Under the pieces are notes generated by a model. It was not told where the DNA came from. It ran no database searches and saw only the letters and a program-made list of their open reading frames with translations. DNA of 54,657 nucleotides from positions 1 to 54,657 of the forward strand of contig CAILZI010000236.1 of assembly GCA_903838675.1 (NCBI GenBank). Direction: 5' to 3'. How positions within the stretch are numbered: position 1 is the stretch's first letter; each line of letters begins with the position of its first letter. Shown here piece by piece: positions 51,022 to 54,657 of the stretch. The position numbers were made by a program, and so were the translations under genes. This DNA comes from an uncultured Verrucomicrobiota bacterium. GTDB taxonomy: Bacteria; Verrucomicrobiota; Verrucomicrobiia; Verrucomicrobiales; Verrucomicrobiaceae.

Positions 51022-52758
51022 TCACCCAACAATAATCCCCTTCGCCTTGCGCTCTTTCTCGCGCTCCAGCAGCGGGATCTTCTCGCCAGTTTCGAGCACC
51101 TGCACTCCCAGATCACCTATCTTCGAGAAGGTGAGCCCATTCAACGCAGTGACTTCCGTGCTGAGACGCTTGAAGACGTCTTCGATGGTGTGGATGCCAT
51201 TGGAGCCGCCGCAGGCGACGATGAGGTCGCGCAGGATTTCCCAGGTGTCGTGGGCGTTGCCGGGGGCTTTAACAGACTTGTTCAGGCGCTGGAGACGACC
51301 AGTGACGTTGATCATGCTGCCACGCTTTTCAGCGTAGGCGCTGCCAGGGAGCACGACGTCGCTGAGTTCGGCGCTGGCATTGGCCAGGATGTGCAGCGAG
51401 GCGATGAACGGCACTTTTTCAAGGTCACGTTGGGCAAATCCAACTTTGAGCAGATTCTCTCCAAGGGCGAGCACCACACGCAGTCGGCCACGGCCCATGA
51501 GCTCGGTGATCTCAGCCAGCTTGGCACCGGGCTCGATGCCGAGGATGAGCTTGGCTCCGTTCGTGTTCGGATTGAGGTCGTCAGCACGGAGGTAATTGTC
51601 AGCCCCGCCAGTGCGTGGGATGACATCCACATTCGTGGTGCCCAGCTGCGCGGCGAGGTGCTTCACGAAAAACAGTTCTTCATTCGTCATGCGCGCGCTG
51701 GCGATGATGGCGATCTCCTCGCCCTTCTTGCCAGCAAGTGCCGTGGCGATGTTGGCGAGCGCAGCCTTCCACGTGGCGATCTGGTGTTTGCCACCGGACT
51801 TGATCATCGGATCGGTGAGACGGAACTCGCTGTTCACGAAGTGGAAGTCCAGACGACCGCTGTCGCACATCCAGGTGGAGTTGACGTCATTGTTGTCACG
51901 CGGAGTCTGGCGGTAAATCGTTTCGCCACGAGCGCTGATCTCCATGTTGCAGCCACGACCGCAGCCGGTGCAGACGCTGTTCGTCTCAGTGAGGAACCAG
52001 ACGCGCTGCTGGAAGCGGAAGTCGTTGGAGGTCAGAGCACCCACCGGGCAGATGTCCACCGTGTTGAGCGAGTAGTTGTGCTCCAGGCGCTTGCCGGGAT
52101 GCACCGCCAGCGTGGTGAAGCTGCCGCGCTCGGTAAAGCCCAGCACAGGCTCGTCGGCGATCTCTGCAGTGAACCGGATGCAGCGGCTGCACATGATGCA
52201 GCGCTCGTCATCCAAACGCACGCGCGGGCCGATGTCCACATTCTTCGGCTTCTTGACCTTGTCCTCACGGAAGCGGCTCTCGCCCTTGCCGTGCTCCACG
52301 CTGAACTCCTGCAGGCGGCACTCGCCGGCCTGGTCGCAGATAGGGCAGTCCAGGGGATGATTGATCAGGAGGAATTCCATCACGCCTTTGCGGCATTCCT
52401 GCGTGAGGACGGACTCAGTGCGGATCCCCATGCCTTCAGCAACCGTGTTGGCGCAGGCAATGACAGGGCGGGGCATCCAGCCGATCTTCGGCATGCCATG
52501 CTCGTCTTTCTCAGGCTCGGTGCCGGGGGCCGGACGCGGAGGCATTCCCATCTCCACCAAACACATGCGGCAGTTGCCGGGGGAGGAGAGCTTGGGGTGG
52601 TAGCAGTAGTGCGGAACTTCCTTTTTGGCCTGCTTGCATGCTTCGATCATGCGAGTGCCTTTGGGGAACTTGTGCCAGACTCCGTCGATCTGAACATTCA
52701 CGAGATCGGCAGGCGGTGGAGCAGCAACGGGGGCGGGGGCTTCGGCGGGGGCAGGCAT
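51022..52758 (-). CDS. nuoG: NADH-quinone oxidoreductase subunit G, stand-alone
   Basis: The protein is 578 residues. NuoG is the largest peripheral subunit of complex I and passes electrons through iron-sulfur clusters. Ligand sets visible: the [2Fe-2S] cysteines C52, C63, C66 and C102; the His-containing cluster H134, C138, C141, C147; the next [4Fe-4S] cluster C187, C190, C193 and C237; and a further set C263, C266, C270 and C298 like cluster N7. An Ala/Pro-rich extension (1-18) precedes the fold. The molybdopterin-like C-terminal part is short compared with E. coli NuoG (about 900). No other nuo gene is adjacent, which is unusual. Confidence 0.9.
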   Translation of the reverse strand: MPAPAEAPAPVAAPPPADLVNVQIDGVWHKFPKGTRMIEACKQAKKEVPHYCYHPKLSSPGNCRMCLVEMGMPPRPAPGTEPEKDEHGMPKIGWMPRPVIACANTVAEGMGIRTESVLTQECRKGVMEFLLINHPLDCPICDQAGECRLQEFSVEHGKGESRFREDKVKKPKNVDIGPRVRLDDERCIMCSRCIRFTAEIADEPVLGFTERGSFTTLAVHPGKRLEHNYSLNTVDICPVGALTSNDFRFQQRVWFLTETNSVCTGCGRGCNMEISARGETIYRQTPRDNNDVNSTWMCDSGRLDFHFVNSEFRLTDPMIKSGGKHQIATWKAALANIATALAGKKGEEIAIIASARMTNEELFFVKHLAAQLGTTNVDVIPRTGGADNYLRADDLNPNTNGAKLILGIEPGAKLAEITELMGRGRLRVVLALGENLLKVGFAQRDLEKVPFIASLHILANASAELSDVVLPGSAYAEKRGSMINVTGRLQRLNKSVKAPGNAHDTWEILRDLIVACGGSNGIHTIEDVFKRLSTEVTALNGLTFSKIGDLGVQVLETGEKIPLLEREKERKAKGIIVG

Positions 52759-52820
52759 GAGCGAAGGGGAAAGGGGCTAAGCGCGATTATCGGAGCCGCT
52801 CGGAGAGGGGCAACCCGATT

Positions 52821-52838
52821 TTGTGAAAAGTTTCACAA
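52821..52838. promoter_or_regulatory. CRP/FNR-type palindrome between nuoG and the lipid-kinase gene
   Basis: TTGTGAAA-AG-TTTCACAA is an 18-base inverted repeat that contains TGTGA-N6-TCACA exactly, the consensus spacing of CRP-type sites. It lies about 63 bases upstream of nuoG (- strand) and about 46 bases upstream of the rightward gene. The regulator is not in the window, so the assignment rests on the sequence alone. Confidence 0.55.
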
Positions 52839-52884
52839 GCGGGCGGGCATGAGACTTTGCGAAGTTGCGAGCAACGTGCCATGA

Positions 52885-53784
52885 ATGCCGCCCACCATGC
52901 CCATTCCGGTCATTCTCAACCCCGCCGCCCGCAGCACGAAGGCTGCCTCGCTGGAGCATGCCCTGCGCAGGCTCTCGCCAGAACCTGAGCTGCACCTGAC
53001 CAAAGGTCCCGCCGATGCCACCGCCATCGCCGAAGAACTGGCGCAAAATCATGAACTCGTCGTGGCCGCCGGTGGCGACGGCACCATGAACGAAGTGCTG
53101 CAGGGCATCTGCCGGGCCAATGCACGCCGCAAACCCGGTGAAAAGCACACGGCTCTCGGCGTTTTACCGCTCGGAACCATGAATGTGTTTTCCGTAGAGC
53201 TCAAACTTCCTGGCCGCGACATCGAAAGCTGCTGGCGGGAAATCACGAGCGGCAAACGCCGTGAGGTCGATCTGTGGATGGCCAACGACATGTACTTCGC
53301 CCAGCTCGCCGGGGTGGGACTCGACGCCCAGATCGTGCAGGAAACCTCCTGGGAGGCGAAGAAAAAATACGGCCCGCTCAGCTACGTCATGAGTGCTGTG
53401 AACGTGCTGATGCGGACCCCGCCAACCCTCCATGTCAAAATCGAAGGCAAAGCACCGATGCTCGGCACCGTGGTGCTCGTGGGGAATGGCAGACATTACG
53501 GCGGGCCTTTCCCGCTGTTCCGCCATGCCTCACACACCGACGGCAAACTTGATCTCCTCATCTTTCGCGGCCTGGGCGGGATGGAATTCATCCAGGTGCT
53601 GCGCGGCATGCTCCTCGACGGCTACCACGAGTGTGAGTATCTGGACTACATCCAGACCCATGAGTTCACCGTGACGACGGACCGCGGCGAGGCCCCCGTG
53701 GAGCTGGACGGCGAGCTGGCGGACCTGACCGGCCCCGTGGTTTTTCGTCCCGCCCCGTTTCGCTTGAGCGTGAGCGCGGGCTGA
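52885..53784 (+). CDS. Diacylglycerol-kinase-like (DAGK catalytic domain) lipid kinase
   Basis: The protein is 299 residues; ATG 52885 is used, and ATG 52897 (MPIPVILNPAARS) is equally plausible. The N-terminal domain has VILNPAARS and the nucleotide motif VVAAGGDGTMNEVLQG (GGDGT at 63-67), then LGVLPLGTMNVF. The C-terminal beta-sandwich ends in VELDGELADLTGPVVFRPAPFRLSV. The family phosphorylates diacylglycerol, sphingosine-like lipids or related compounds (YegS, DgkB, BmrU). Its last 119 bases overlap the convergent pseudouridine synthase gene. Confidence 0.88.
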   Translation: MPPTMPIPVILNPAARSTKAASLEHALRRLSPEPELHLTKGPADATAIAEELAQNHELVVAAGGDGTMNEVLQGICRANARRKPGEKHTALGVLPLGTMNVFSVELKLPGRDIESCWREITSGKRREVDLWMANDMYFAQLAGVGLDAQIVQETSWEAKKKYGPLSYVMSAVNVLMRTPPTLHVKIEGKAPMLGTVVLVGNGRHYGGPFPLFRHASHTDGKLDLLIFRGLGGMEFIQVLRGMLLDGYHECEYLDYIQTHEFTVTTDRGEAPVELDGELADLTGPVVFRPAPFRLSVSAG

Positions 53785-54657
53785 AGGTCCTGGACTTGGG
53801 CTTGAATCGGGAAGGCTTCTCTTCAGAAAAGCGGGCCGTAGGGCCGCTCTTCTTTCCACGGCTGGGCTTGAAACCACGCGGCTCGCGGGCTTCAGCTTCA
53901 GGTCCACGAGTCGGAGCACGCTTGCGTGCCGGACGGTGATCTTCGATCCCGTCATCCTTTTCCTCGCCAGGTTTGCTGCGCTCCAGTTTCGGTTTGGCCG
54001 GCTCTTCCTTGAAGAAGCGTTCGACCTCCGTGGGAGTAAGTTCTTTGTACGCGCCCTTGGCCAGGCCATGCAGCTTCAGCCAGCCAATGCGGATGCGCGT
54101 CAGGCGTGTCACCTCGTAGCCGAGATAATAAAGCATCATGCGGATCTGACGCTTCAGCCCCATCTTGAGAACGATGTGCGCCCGATAATCGGTGTCCATC
54201 CAGGCGCGTTCCGCCCGGGCGAAACCTTCCTCGGTCATCATGCCTTTGACCAGTTTCGCCATCACGTCCACGTTCAGTGACTGATCGACGACCACTTCGT
54301 ATTCTTTTTCAGCACCCTGGCTCGGGTGAATGATCCGGTGGGAAAGATCTCCGCGATTGGTCAGGAGAATCAGGCCCTCGCTGTCTTTGTCGAGGCGGCC
54401 CACATGGTGCAGATTCTGGTACCGCAGCGGCAGCAGATCGTAAATCGTCATGCGGTCCTGCTTGTCCCCACGGGAGCACAGGTAGCCTTTCGGCTTGTTC
54501 AAAACGAGAACGACAGGCGTCTCGGTACGCACCGGAGAGCCATCGACGACCACCTTGTCCTCAGGCTGCACCTGGGTGGCAAGCTCGGTGATGACGTGTC
54601 CGTTGATGGACACGCGCCCGCCGAGGATGATTTCCTCCGCGCCACGCCGTGAGGCAA
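53666..54657 (-). CDS. RsuA/RluB-family pseudouridine synthase (partial, 5' end beyond the window)
   Basis: At least 330 residues are in the window. The frame is open to the right edge, where it reads ASRRGAEEIILGGRVSING, the S4 RNA-binding domain, so the true start lies outside. The catalytic domain has LNKPKGYLCS, HHVGRLDKDSEGLILLTN with the catalytic Asp, EKEYEV and LKMGLKRQIRMMLYYLGYEVTRLTRIRIG. It would modify a uridine in 23S or 16S rRNA. The last 110 residues are a Lys/Arg/Pro/Ser-rich tail, typical of RNA-binding extensions. Its final 119 bases run antisense to the end of the lipid-kinase gene. Confidence 0.9.
   Translation of the reverse strand, partial: ASRRGAEEIILGGRVSINGHVITELATQVQPEDKVVVDGSPVRTETPVVLVLNKPKGYLCSRGDKQDRMTIYDLLPLRYQNLHHVGRLDKDSEGLILLTNRGDLSHRIIHPSQGAEKEYEVVVDQSLNVDVMAKLVKGMMTEEGFARAERAWMDTDYRAHIVLKMGLKRQIRMMLYYLGYEVTRLTRIRIGWLKLHGLAKGAYKELTPTEVERFFKEEPAKPKLERSKPGEEKDDGIEDHRPARKRAPTRGPEAEAREPRGFKPSRGKKSGPTARFSEEKPSRFKPKSRTFSPRSRSSETGRDEKPRGRSGPPARRPAPRGPRRGPSSR

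Noticed and set aside
51190..52884. Open frame of 564 codons on the + strand
   Set aside because: It is antisense to nuoG and compositionally biased (Ala, Val, Asp, His); the iron-sulfur ligands are on the other strand.

Overview
The window reads as a chromosomal segment of a GC-rich, free-living Verrucomicrobiota bacterium, most like the Prosthecobacter/Verrucomicrobium group. This placement is an inference from gene families, not from a marker gene. The families pointing there are a PSD1-type cytochrome c protein paired with a DUF1501 protein, an S1 sulfatase, a Tat-exported Gfo/Idh/MocA oxidoreductase, a PhoD-like phosphatase and a eukaryote-type UTP-glucose-1-phosphate uridylyltransferase. 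Few genes have a clear Shine-Dalgarno sequence. Many neighbours are joined by ATGA or GTGA stop/start overlaps. No rRNA, CRISPR array, phage or transposase gene was found. One tRNA-Gly is present.

Layout. 1-1907: the end of one outer-membrane barrel gene and a complete second one, each with a strong terminator. 1945-11995: a sugar-acid-type IlvD/Edd dehydratase, then a tightly overlapped leftward operon (PSD1 cytochrome, DUF1501, an archaeal-riboflavin-kinase-like protein, alpha/beta hydrolase, pdxA), then divergent deoC and a GntR regulator sharing a twin palindromic operator. 12001-20729: mostly exported enzymes (PhoPQ-type hydrolase, clan-A glycosidase, Gfo/Idh/MocA, beta-helix protein, PhoD phosphatase, leucine-rich-repeat-like protein) plus ahpC. 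20771-24894: UDP-glucose pyrophosphorylase, diheme cytochrome c and the canonical ilvD. 24999-29729: a small exopolysaccharide export cluster (Wza-like, Wzc-like tyrosine kinase, a disrupted outer-membrane barrel gene, an unknown secreted protein). 29776-33050: tRNA-Gly, sulfatase, MTH1-like Nudix hydrolase and a DUF502 protein. 33050-38621: sucA-sucB and a divergent MocR-type regulator. 38773-45727: a small membrane protein, a UPF0175/DUF3368 toxin-antitoxin pair, accD, comF, purT, a SirB1-like protein, mtnP, a YgdI-like lipoprotein and maf. 45730-54657: a von Willebrand A membrane protein, a U32 peptidase/RlhA-like protein, a hairpin-rich intergenic island, a membrane protein, a stand-alone nuoG, a diacylglycerol-kinase-like protein and a pseudouridine synthase cut by the window edge.

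The points most worth a second look are these. The RibK-like gene is translationally coupled to the PSD1/DUF1501 pair. The deoC/gntR operator is a perfect 32-bp inverted repeat made of two palindromes. The exopolysaccharide barrel gene carries one nonsense codon and one 4-bp tandem duplication. The SucB lacks the usual subunit-binding domain, as mitochondrial E2o does. A short repeat family sits directly before the MocR and purT starts. A CRP-type palindrome precedes nuoG. REP-like hairpins at 50.2 kb show compensatory base changes.
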